Source: Bacteroides fragilis
GTDB lineage: Bacteria > Bacteroidota > Bacteroidia > Bacteroidales > Bacteroidaceae
Length of the DNA stretch: 64,000 nt
Assembly (NCBI RefSeq): GCF_019583405.1
Contig: NZ_SZUU01000001.1
Span: forward strand, 620,001-684,000
Reading direction: 5' to 3'
Every line of letters starts with the position of its first letter. Within the stretch, counting starts at the first letter, position 1. The position numbers were made by a program, and so were the translations under genes. Shown here one piece after another: positions 47,427 to 55,326 of this stretch. Below the pieces are notes generated by a model, which worked only from the letters and a program-made list of their open reading frames with translations, had not been told where the DNA came from and searched no databases.

Positions 47427-49250
47427 TTAGCGTTTTATTGAATTTTCCATTTTACTCATAACTTCCAATGACGATGAATAAACTTTATCCATAGCCTGGC
47501 TCTCATCTCCTGGAGCAAAACGTGCAAACTCACATTCATTCAGAGCATTCAGGAAATCTTTTATTAGTTCGTCACTGACTCCATAATTTCTAAGTTTTTC
47601 TTCTACATTATCTTTAGACAAACGAGAAACCGGAATATTAAGTTTATCACTGATATATCCCCATAGAGCTTTAAGTACTTCATCATAAAATGCCTCCTTG
47701 CTATTCTCCGCAAGCAATTTACCAGCTAACTTCATTCGTTTAGTAGCCACTTTATTGGCTTTCTTTGTACGCATCTTAGCTACATTGGCATTCTCGGCAG
47801 CCTGTTTGCGATAAACTATAAAGAAAACAATAAACACCACAGCAGGAATGATGTAGAATAGCCAATAAAGTAAAGAACCAAACAAAAGATTATCTTTTGG
47901 CTGAAGCTTCACATCATTCAGTTTTATATAGCGAATATCTTCACCCAATACTTTCAGATCTTCTTTATTAGTAAAGTTGGCAATAACCTGATCTGCATTT
48001 CCTGCTCCTTTTTCCACCTTAACCTCATAATCTTCGGTATTCAGTGTTTTATAGGCCTTCGACTTGATATCAAAATAACTGAAGGATACTCCTGGTATTT
48101 TATAAACTCCTGCATGTCTTGGAATTGCAAGATATTCAATAACTTTATTACCGGAAAGTCCTTCTTGAGTCAAACGAACTTTGCTATCCACCTTCGGATC
48201 ATATACATCAAAATCTTCCGGGAATTTTATTTCCGGATTTGCAATTAATTTTAAATTGCCGGTTCCCGAAATCACTAGCTTTATCGTGATAGCATCATTC
48301 GTTTTCACTTCTTTAGAATTAATGGAAGAAGTGATACTAAACTCTCCTACTCCTCCGGAGAAATTGGCAGGTTTACCTGTTGGTAACGGATTCACATTAA
48401 TCGTAATCTTAGGAGTTACAATTACCTTACTTACATTCACATAATTGCTTCCACCATTAAAGAAGGCATCAAACGGATCATCAGATTGTACAGCTTTAGC
48501 AATGGTAGCATCAAAACGTGCAGGCTCAATAGTCAATTTTCCAGACTGTTGTGGGAACAGCACAAATTGACGATACACTGTCGTAAAATAGTTTTTTCCT
48601 TTATAATGTTCCTGTGACCATTTTGCATTAGCAGGCATCTCTATTTCTTGTGAATGAAATCCCTTAAAATCAGGAAGTTTCACATTCTCAAAACGAAGTT
48701 GAGACTCTCTTGTGTAAATCTTAAAAGTTAACAGAAAGGCTTCCTGCTCATATACATTCGTTTTATTGACTGTCGCAGTTATAAGTAAGTCTTGGTTAGA
48801 AACAGAGGAAGGCGTTCCACTTTGGCTGCCAGACGATGCAGTTCCTTTGCCATCTGCCGTATTCCCGGCTTTATCCGGAGGAAGAACTTTAATTTTTACC
48901 GAATTAGAAACCATCTGATTCCCGTCAGCCGTAATCGTTGCACCTGGAATAGAATACTCTCCTTCAGCCGTAGCCATTAAGATATAAGTAAAGGTAATAC
49001 TATTATTAGTAACCCCATTAATCGATTGCATACGTTGGGAACGGTTAGGCCCCATTAACACCTCAAATCCCTTAATAGAAGGCACACGAAAATCTCGTAC
49101 TTTTATCGTATTTACCGTATACGATAACCTGAACTGATCACCTACTACTACAGCATCAGGGGCAGATGCAGTAAACACTACCTTTCCGTCAGCCTGCGCT
49201 TGCGTAGTCATGGCTACCAGTGCAATCAATAAGAAAATCAATTTTCTCAT
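47427..49250 (-). CDS. batD: BatD protein
   Basis: 607 residues from MRKLIFLLIALVAMTTQAQA; upstream frame extension begins with TTG and overlaps the gap to batC. After the signal peptide come Ig-like beta domains (for example FKIYTRESQLRFENVKLPDFKGF and NAITIKLVISGTGNLKLIANPEIKFP). A transmembrane helix near residue 480 (LLYWLFYIIPAVVFIVFFIVYR) anchors it, with a cytoplasmic tail. It matches the BatD/oxygen-tolerance family (periplasmic, inner-membrane anchored). Gap to batE is 18 bases. Confidence 0.92.
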   Translation of the reverse strand: MRKLIFLLIALVAMTTQAQADGKVVFTASAPDAVVVGDQFRLSYTVNTIKVRDFRVPSIKGFEVLMGPNRSQRMQSINGVTNNSITFTYILMATAEGEYSIPGATITADGNQMVSNSVKIKVLPPDKAGNTADGKGTASSGSQSGTPSSVSNQDLLITATVNKTNVYEQEAFLLTFKIYTRESQLRFENVKLPDFKGFHSQEIEMPANAKWSQEHYKGKNYFTTVYRQFVLFPQQSGKLTIEPARFDATIAKAVQSDDPFDAFFNGGSNYVNVSKVIVTPKITINVNPLPTGKPANFSGGVGEFSITSSINSKEVKTNDAITIKLVISGTGNLKLIANPEIKFPEDFDVYDPKVDSKVRLTQEGLSGNKVIEYLAIPRHAGVYKIPGVSFSYFDIKSKAYKTLNTEDYEVKVEKGAGNADQVIANFTNKEDLKVLGEDIRYIKLNDVKLQPKDNLLFGSLLYWLFYIIPAVVFIVFFIVYRKQAAENANVAKMRTKKANKVATKRMKLAGKLLAENSKEAFYDEVLKALWGYISDKLNIPVSRLSKDNVEEKLRNYGVSDELIKDFLNALNECEFARFAPGDESQAMDKVYSSSLEVMSKMENSIKR

Positions 49251-49285
49251 TTCATCTGAAGTTTTTATCATCAATTATTTTATTA

Positions 49286-50002
49286 TTACCAGTCTTTTTC
49301 CAGACGTCTTCCTTGAAGAGTCTGTTGCTTTTTCACTTTATCCTGAACCCCTTTTTCATCTTGCATCACAGAATTGAGCAGCTGTTCCGCATTCTCCTTA
49401 GACATTTCATTATCATTTTTCTCTGATTTAGGAGGTTGTTGCTGTTGTTTATCTTTATTTTGATCATTCTGCTTATTCTGATCTTTTTTATCTTGTTGCT
49501 TTTGTTGATCATCTTTATTCTGATCCTGATTCTGATCTTGATTCTGCTGATTTTGCTGTTGATCCTTCAGCAACTTTTGAGCTAATGCCAGGTTATAACG
49601 GGTTTCATCGTCTTTCGGATTATTTCTCAAAGACATCTTATAAGCTTCAACCGCTTTTTGATAATCTTTACCAGACTGGAATAACACTCCCATATTATGA
49701 TAAATTTGTCCCAGTTTAGCTTTATCTTTTTCTATACTGGTTGCCGCCACATATTGTTCCATCGCATCTTTGAACTTTTGCTGCTGCGACAACGTATTAC
49801 CCAAGTTGTACATGGAAATAGTAGACTTAGGATTTGCCTCTAATGCTTTACGGTAATTAACTTCAGCATCCACGAAAACACTGTCTTTAAACAGACGATT
49901 GCCTTTACGGATATAATCACGCTCGGCTTTTTGTGCAAATGCACCCGCAGAAAGCGATAGCAACAGAGCAAACAATATATATTTATTTCTTGACATATAC
50001 AT
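49286..50002 (-). CDS. batC: BatC TPR protein with Q/N-rich tail
   Basis: 238 residues; ATG at 49996 is an alternative start two codons downstream. Signal peptide (ending GAFAQ), three TPR units (about 30-145), and then a low-complexity segment, about 150-205, almost wholly Q, N, D and K (for example NQQNQDQNQDQNKDD). It ends with a charged helical tail. BatC in other Bacteroidetes is a periplasmic TPR protein of the same complex. The tail is probably disordered. The batB stop lies 2 bases upstream. Confidence 0.9.
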   Translation of the reverse strand: MYMSRNKYILFALLLSLSAGAFAQKAERDYIRKGNRLFKDSVFVDAEVNYRKALEANPKSTISMYNLGNTLSQQQKFKDAMEQYVAATSIEKDKAKLGQIYHNMGVLFQSGKDYQKAVEAYKMSLRNNPKDDETRYNLALAQKLLKDQQQNQQNQDQNQDQNKDDQQKQQDKKDQNKQNDQNKDKQQQQPPKSEKNDNEMSKENAEQLLNSVMQDEKGVQDKVKKQQTLQGRRLEKDW

Positions 50003-50004
50003 TA

Positions 50005-51030
50005 CTACTTATTAGAAAACAACCTAATGTTCTTAAACAATGGATTTTTGCGGTCCAGAATCAACATTTCTACCAATAACAAGAGCAATATCATCCAGGC
50101 AATCACTTGGAACTGTTCATTATAATCTGTATAAACCTTAGATTCAACATCCGATTTAGCCATTTTATTAATCTCTTGATTAATAGCTTTCTGAGCAGAA
50201 TTAGAGTTATCTACACGAACATAAATACCATTTCCTTCCTTTGCTATCTCTTGGCACATTGCCTCATTCAGACGAGTCACAATTACATTGCCTTCACGGT
50301 CACGACGAAAATCGTTACTACCCTCAATCGGAATGGGAGCTCCGTCGGGTAAGCCCACTCCCAAAACATTCACCTGAATTCCCTTTTTAGCAGCCTCTTT
50401 AGCAGCTTCAACAGCTCCCCCTTCATGATTCTCACCATCGGTAATCACCACAATAGCACGTCCCACTCCTTCTTGCGGAGTAAAACTACGGGCAGCAAGA
50501 TTGATAGCAGCACCGATAGCTGTACCCTGTTTAGATATCAACGAAGGACTGATTGATTCCAAAAACATTTTAGCAGAAATATAATCGCTTGTTATAGGTA
50601 ATTGAGTAAAGGCATCTCCTGCAAAGACAATCATTCCTACCTTATCATTCTCCATACCATCTACCAATTTAGATATAAGCCGTTTAGCTTTTTCTAAACG
50701 ACTAGGCTGGACATCTTGGGCAAGCATAGAATTCGAAATATCCAATGCAATCATAACCTCCACCCCTTTGCGCTTTACTGTCTCCAATTTAGAGCCGAAT
50801 TGCGGACGAGCCAATAGTACAGCAAATAGACCTATGGCAGTAAATAACAACCAGAATTTTACATCCGGACGATATTTAGATACATCAGGCATCAATTGTG
50901 CCATCAACACCGGATCTCCGAATTTACGAATAGCCTTCCTCTTTCTATAATTAGAATAAAGGTAGAAGGCTGCCAGCAATGGTAGCAGCAGCAACAAATA
51001 TAAATATGCAGGTTCTTCAAATCGAAACAT
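50005..51030 (-). CDS. batB: BatB, membrane VWA-domain protein
   Basis: 341 residues: two N-terminal transmembrane helices (about 8-25 and 60-77), a VWA domain with metal-site motif DISNS and DGENHEGG, and a C-terminal helix (about 310-328). The layout equals BatA/BatB. The VWA domain would face the periplasm. BatA follows the same plan and the two genes are adjacent, separated by 13 bases, suggesting a heteromer. Confidence 0.93.
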   Translation of the reverse strand: MFRFEEPAYLYLLLLLPLLAAFYLYSNYRKRKAIRKFGDPVLMAQLMPDVSKYRPDVKFWLLFTAIGLFAVLLARPQFGSKLETVKRKGVEVMIALDISNSMLAQDVQPSRLEKAKRLISKLVDGMENDKVGMIVFAGDAFTQLPITSDYISAKMFLESISPSLISKQGTAIGAAINLAARSFTPQEGVGRAIVVITDGENHEGGAVEAAKEAAKKGIQVNVLGVGLPDGAPIPIEGSNDFRRDREGNVIVTRLNEAMCQEIAKEGNGIYVRVDNSNSAQKAINQEINKMAKSDVESKVYTDYNEQFQVIAWMILLLLLVEMLILDRKNPLFKNIRLFSNK

Positions 51031-51043
51031 CTTTTTATCAATT

Positions 51044-52027
51044 TTATGGTATCTTCTTCAATATTGAGTTCCGTAACAGTACCTCAAGCAATATACATAA
51101 GAATGCAGCCAACGCAAACCAACGATATTCTTCCTGACGTTTACTGTACTCTTTCACATTCAGTTTTGTTTTTTCCAATTTATCAATCTCTTCATAAACC
51201 TCTTTCAGCTTCGAATTACTGGTAGCACGAAAATAGTTCCCATCCGTAGTACCTGCTATTTGAGTAAGAGTCTTCTCATCAATCTCAACCGGTGTATTAA
51301 TATACTGTGTTGTACCACCAACTCGTACCGGATATGGAGCCATACCGTTTGTTCCCACACCAATAGTATAAACGCGTATACCAAAACTCTTTGCAATTTC
51401 AGCAGCGGTCAATGGAGAAATATCTCCTTTATTATTGGTACCATCCGTCAACAAAATAATCACTTTTGATTTTGCTTTACTATCTTTCAGCCTGGTTACT
51501 GCATTGGCAATTCCCATACCAACTGCTGTTCCATCCTCAATAATATCGCACTGTATCCCCTGAAATAAGTTAAGTAATACAGCATGATCTACTGTCAAAG
51601 GACACTGAGTAAAACTTTCACCGGCAAACAGTGTAATTCCTATGTTATCATTCGGGCGACCGTTGATGAATTCCGCAGCCACATCTTTGGCAGCCTCCAA
51701 CCTGTTGGGTTTCAAATCTTCTGCCAACATACTGGTCGATACATCAATAGCCAACATAATATCAATACCTTCAATTTCGCTGTTCTGCCAGCTGTTTGTT
51801 GTTTGGGGGCGTGCCAAAACCAAAATAATCAATATTAGAGTGATGACACGCAGACCAAACGGTACATGAAGCAGATAATTCTTGTAACTTTTAGGGGCAT
51901 GTGCATATACTCGTGCATCAGAGATCTGAAGAGTCGGCTCAGTCTTTTTCCGCTTCATTATGTACCATACAATATATGGCACAAGCAACAGCAGCAAAAA
52001 CAAATATTCAATATTGGCAAAAACCAT
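51044..52027 (-). CDS. batA: BatA, membrane VWA-domain protein
   Basis: 327 residues. Transmembrane helices at about 8-24 and 58-73, VWA domain with the MIDAS motif DVSTS and LLTDGTNNKGD, and a C-terminal helix (about 305-320). It is a paralogue of the product of the next gene. Part of an inner-membrane complex with BatB and the TPR proteins. Confidence 0.93.
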   Translation of the reverse strand: MVFANIEYLFLLLLLVPYIVWYIMKRKKTEPTLQISDARVYAHAPKSYKNYLLHVPFGLRVITLILIILVLARPQTTNSWQNSEIEGIDIMLAIDVSTSMLAEDLKPNRLEAAKDVAAEFINGRPNDNIGITLFAGESFTQCPLTVDHAVLLNLFQGIQCDIIEDGTAVGMGIANAVTRLKDSKAKSKVIILLTDGTNNKGDISPLTAAEIAKSFGIRVYTIGVGTNGMAPYPVRVGGTTQYINTPVEIDEKTLTQIAGTTDGNYFRATSNSKLKEVYEEIDKLEKTKLNVKEYSKRQEEYRWFALAAFLCILLEVLLRNSILKKIP

Positions 52028-52079
52028 TCTATTTATAATTTACTATTTCTTATTTTAAAACAATAAAAATCAAAATCTA

Positions 52080-53153
52080 TTACCCAAATAGATTATAAAG
52101 TTGCAACCCAATATAGACGAAGGTCGCAATAAGAGCTACCGACAGGAATACGATACCACAGATCAGCAATATCTTCGTACGTAAAGATCGTTTCTCTATT
52201 ATCGTGATTTCATTAGGTTGCGGCTTCTGATTCTCTTCTTCCAATTGTTTTGTTTCATTTATAAAGTCAATTGCATTGATCAAATTCGCATCATTCTCAT
52301 TCATCTGCGGATCATGCTTGGCAAACTTTACTAAATCGGCTGTCTGGAATAAATATTTCAAATCTGATATAGCTTCTTTATCATTAAATTCCAGCAGTTT
52401 ATCTATTATTTCGGATGAAGTCATCTCCAATGCATTAAAGCCAAATCTATTTTTAATATACGTACGAAGAGCATCCGTCAGTTCGGTATAATACTCCTTC
52501 GATTGTCCTTTTTGCCAAATTTTCTCAGTCTTTATTCGCTCAATCTCTTTCATCGCCAATTGATGCGGAGGCAACTTAGGTTCAACTTTCACTTTACGAA
52601 TAATAGGCTTATTATCACGGATACGGATAATCAGATAAATAAGCAATCCGAGCAATGGTAATGCCAGAAAAGAGCAAGCAATCAAACCATACCAATCCTC
52701 CCAGGCAAAGGGAGCTTTCATAACAGTCTTCTGACCAAAAAATTGATCAGGATGTAACGTATCTACAGGTATTGAATATACCTTCAATGCCAACGCCTTT
52801 GATTTATACTCTTTATTATCAATCTTTACTCCCATAGGAGGAATATAATATAATGCCGAATCAAAAGAAGTTACCGTATATTCTTGAGTAATCAGCATTC
52901 TCTGGCGATCATTCAAATATTGTGTATCAGGTTTAGCAATATCCACAATCTCCACACCACGTACCAATGTATCCGTAAATGACGGAAAAATAGCCCTCTG
53001 CTTCGCATCCATCGCTACTTGTAATTGCACTTTCGCCTGCTCTCCTATCAGAATTTGCAAAGAGTCTATTTTAGCATCCACAGTCACTGACTGTGCAGCA
53101 ATTCTGCCAGAAACCAGAAATAACAATACTATCAGCAATATATATTTATTCAT
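52080..53153 (-). CDS. Bat-operon membrane protein with BatD-like/DUF4381-like layout
   Basis: 357 residues. Signal peptide (ending RIAAQ), a periplasmic Ig-like domain (25-130, PSFTDTLVRGVEIVDIAKPDTQYL), a transmembrane helix about 157-178, a cytoplasmic helical region (PPHQLAMKEIERIKTEKIWQKG and EYYTELTDALRTYIKNRFG, typical of the DUF4381 group), and a second transmembrane helix near 330-352. It occupies the place between the DUF58 and batA genes. I have no established name for it. It probably bridges the periplasmic and cytoplasmic sides of the complex. Confidence 0.8.
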   Translation of the reverse strand: MNKYILLIVLLFLVSGRIAAQSVTVDAKIDSLQILIGEQAKVQLQVAMDAKQRAIFPSFTDTLVRGVEIVDIAKPDTQYLNDRQRMLITQEYTVTSFDSALYYIPPMGVKIDNKEYKSKALALKVYSIPVDTLHPDQFFGQKTVMKAPFAWEDWYGLIACSFLALPLLGLLIYLIIRIRDNKPIIRKVKVEPKLPPHQLAMKEIERIKTEKIWQKGQSKEYYTELTDALRTYIKNRFGFNALEMTSSEIIDKLLEFNDKEAISDLKYLFQTADLVKFAKHDPQMNENDANLINAIDFINETKQLEEENQKPQPNEITIIEKRSLRTKILLICGIVFLSVALIATFVYIGLQLYNLFG

Positions 53154-53161
53154 CTTTCCCG

Positions 53162-54031
53162 TTAATTTCGTTTAGCAAACAAATTCAGTAATGCTTTGAC
53201 ATAATCCTGATCAGTACGTACCGAAACAGAATCGACATTACTTTTGGTAAACGTTTCATCTAACTCAGTTTGTTTATTCACCCACCATTCATGATGTGCC
53301 CTACGTACTCCTGCCGAAGATGTGTCGATCCATTGTTCATGTCCGGTTTCCGCATCTTTAATCCGCATCAGACCTACTGCCGGCAACTCGGCCACTCGCC
53401 TGTCATATACTTGAATGGCAACTACATCATGTTTCCTATTCGCTATGGTCATTGCATTCTTAAAACTTTCCTGATCGATAAAGTCAGACAGAATAAAAGC
53501 GGTACAACGTCTTTTCATTACATTCGTCAAATATTCCAAAGCAAGACGTATGTTGGTCCGACGACTATCAGGCTTAAAATCAATCAATTCACGAATGATA
53601 TATAGAATATGCTTACGTCCTTTTTTAGGAGGAATAAACTTTTCTATTCTGTCTGAGAAGAAAATAACTCCGATTTTATCATTGTTCTGGATAGCAGAAA
53701 ATGCAAGAGTGGCCGCAATTTCTGTCACCATATCCTTCTTCAGCTGTTTTACAGTGCCAAATTCCAAACTGCCGGAAACATCTACCATCAACATTACCGT
53801 CAACTCGCGTTCTTCTTCAAACACCTTCACAAAAGGTTTATTGAAACGCGCTGTCACATTCCAGTCAATGTCACGGATATCATCGCCAAACTGATATTCG
53901 CGCACCTCGGAAAAAGCCATACCCCTACCTTTAAAGGCTGAATGATACTGGCCTGCAAAGATATTGTTAGACAGTCCACGCGTCTTTATTTCAATCCGAC
54001 GAACTTTTTTTAGAATTTCACTTGTTTCCAT
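53162..54031 (-). CDS. DUF58 family protein (VWA-like)
   Basis: 289 residues with the DUF58 signature REYQFGDDIRDIDWNVTARFN and a following VWA-like domain holding DVSGS as a metal-site motif. No signal or transmembrane segment, so cytoplasmic. DUF58 proteins nearly always lie next to MoxR ATPases, as here, and are thought to be adaptor or chaperone clients. Gap to the preceding moxR gene is 56 bases and holds a heptamer repeat; gap to the next gene is 8. Confidence 0.92.
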   Translation of the reverse strand: METSEILKKVRRIEIKTRGLSNNIFAGQYHSAFKGRGMAFSEVREYQFGDDIRDIDWNVTARFNKPFVKVFEEERELTVMLMVDVSGSLEFGTVKQLKKDMVTEIAATLAFSAIQNNDKIGVIFFSDRIEKFIPPKKGRKHILYIIRELIDFKPDSRRTNIRLALEYLTNVMKRRCTAFILSDFIDQESFKNAMTIANRKHDVVAIQVYDRRVAELPAVGLMRIKDAETGHEQWIDTSSAGVRRAHHEWWVNKQTELDETFTKSNVDSVSVRTDQDYVKALLNLFAKRN

Positions 54032-54038
54032 CTATTTA

Positions 54039-54081
54039 ATTGAGAATTGAAAATTGATAATTGAGGATTGTTCATTCTCAA
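54039..54081. repeat. Heptamer microsatellite ATTGANA, 4.5 units, in a small inverted repeat
   Basis: ATTGAGA, ATTGAAA, ATTGATA, ATTGAGG and ATTG follow each other from 54039 to 54070. TTGAGAAT (54040-54047) also pairs with ATTCTCAA (54074-54081). It lies between the moxR stop and the DUF58 start. Confidence 0.7.
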
Positions 54082-54087
54082 CTAAAA

Positions 54088-55083
54088 TTAAGGCACTTCT
54101 ATCTTATTCAAAATTTTGCTGACAATTTCATCAGAAGTCACATTGCTGGCCTCCGCTTCATATGTCAATCCGATACGATGACGAAGTACGTCATGCGCAA
54201 CAGCACGTACATCTTCTGGAATCACATAGCCACGACGTTTAATAAACGCATATGTACGTGCAGCCAAAGCTAAATTAATAGAGGCACGAGGTGACCCACC
54301 GAATCCAATCATATCTTTCAATTCTTTCAAATCGTATTTTTCCGGATAACGTGTAGCAAACACGATATCTACAATATAACGTTCAATCTTCTCGTCTAAA
54401 TAAACTTGACGAACCACTTTACGTGCCTCGATAATCTCTTCAGCCTTCAAGATAGGCTTCACATTAAACTTCTCTCCATTGATATTTTGGCGAATAATTA
54501 ATTTCTCCTCTTCCTGTTTCGGATAATCAATAATCACCTTTAACATAAAACGGTCTACCTGAGCTTCCGGAAGCGGATATGTACCTTCCTGTTCTATCGG
54601 GTTCTGAGTAGCCAAAACGAGGAACGGTTCGGGTAACAAAAATGTTTCTTTACCAATAGTTACTTGACGTTCCTGCATTGCTTCAAGCAAAGCACTTTGA
54701 ACTTTAGCGGGAGCACGGTTTATTTCATCAGCCAATACAAAATTAGCAAAAATCGGACCTTTCTTCACTTGGAAACTTTCATCCTTCTGACTGTAAACCA
54801 TCGTACCGACAACGTCAGCTGGCAATAAGTCAGGCGTAAACTGTATGCGGCTGTATTTTGCATCGATCAACGAGGCCAATGTCTTAATGGCCAAAGTTTT
54901 TGCCAAACCCGGTACACCTTCAAGCAACACGTGTCCATCAGAAAGTAATCCGATTAACAGTGACTCTACCAAATGTTTCTGACCTACAATGATTTGGTCC
55001 ATGCCTGTTGTAAGATTGGTAACGAAAGCACTCTGTCTTTCAATCCGCTCGTTCAATTCGCGGATGTCAATTGATTCAGCCAT
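54088..55083 (-). CDS. moxR: MoxR-family AAA ATPase (BatI-like)
   Basis: 331 residues. Walker A in LLEGVPGLAKTLA (variant with A before K), Walker B in FVLADEINRAP, sensor 1 ATQNPIEQEGTYPLPEAQVDRFML and the arginine finger region are typical of MoxR. It probably forms a hexamer acting as a chaperone for the membrane VWA proteins encoded downstream. It is the first gene of an eight-gene transcript ending at the terminator at 46504-46546, in the order MoxR, DUF58, the DUF4381-like protein, BatA, BatB, BatC, BatD and BatE. Confidence 0.94.
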   Translation of the reverse strand: MAESIDIRELNERIERQSAFVTNLTTGMDQIIVGQKHLVESLLIGLLSDGHVLLEGVPGLAKTLAIKTLASLIDAKYSRIQFTPDLLPADVVGTMVYSQKDESFQVKKGPIFANFVLADEINRAPAKVQSALLEAMQERQVTIGKETFLLPEPFLVLATQNPIEQEGTYPLPEAQVDRFMLKVIIDYPKQEEEKLIIRQNINGEKFNVKPILKAEEIIEARKVVRQVYLDEKIERYIVDIVFATRYPEKYDLKELKDMIGFGGSPRASINLALAARTYAFIKRRGYVIPEDVRAVAHDVLRHRIGLTYEAEASNVTSDEIVSKILNKIEVP

Positions 55084-55130
55084 AAATACTAATTATTTTA
55101 TTGTTTAATTTTCTTTTTAATAATATGAGT

Positions 55131-55173
55131 AAAGCCTATGTTGTAAGGCTTTTTAATTTCGATTCCAAAAGTA
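55131..55173 (-). promoter_or_regulatory. moxR operon -7 element and leader hairpin
   Basis: TACTTTTG on the minus strand at 55166-55173 matches the -7 consensus, about 83 bases before the moxR ATG. Between them AAAGCCT (55131-55137) and AGGCTTT (55146-55152) form a 7-bp stem in the leader. On the plus strand the same hairpin is followed by TTTT, so it may instead stop plus-strand transcription. Confidence 0.55.
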
Positions 55174-55280
55174 CACTATATCTTTAACCATTCCAACTAA
55201 TTTTTATTAAAAAACAATGCGAAGTCTTTAGATTAAGGTACTTTCATACGCTTTTGTATTTGTATAACATAAACACAATA

Positions 55281-55312
55281 CCCGAATGTATAAACTTGTA
55301 TACACCCGGGTG
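55281..55312. repeat. Palindrome CACCCGGGTG with a degenerate partner, similar to the clpC-gyrA element
   Basis: CACCCGGGTG at 55303-55312 is a perfect palindrome and shares its core with the copies at 40640-40699. A degenerate partner ACCCGAATGT (55280-55289) lies 25 bases upstream. It sits in the gap before the moxR gene, about 110 bases beyond its -7 box and just after the HU-LysM gene stop. Confidence 0.55.
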
Positions 55313-55326
55313 ATCACATTAGACTG

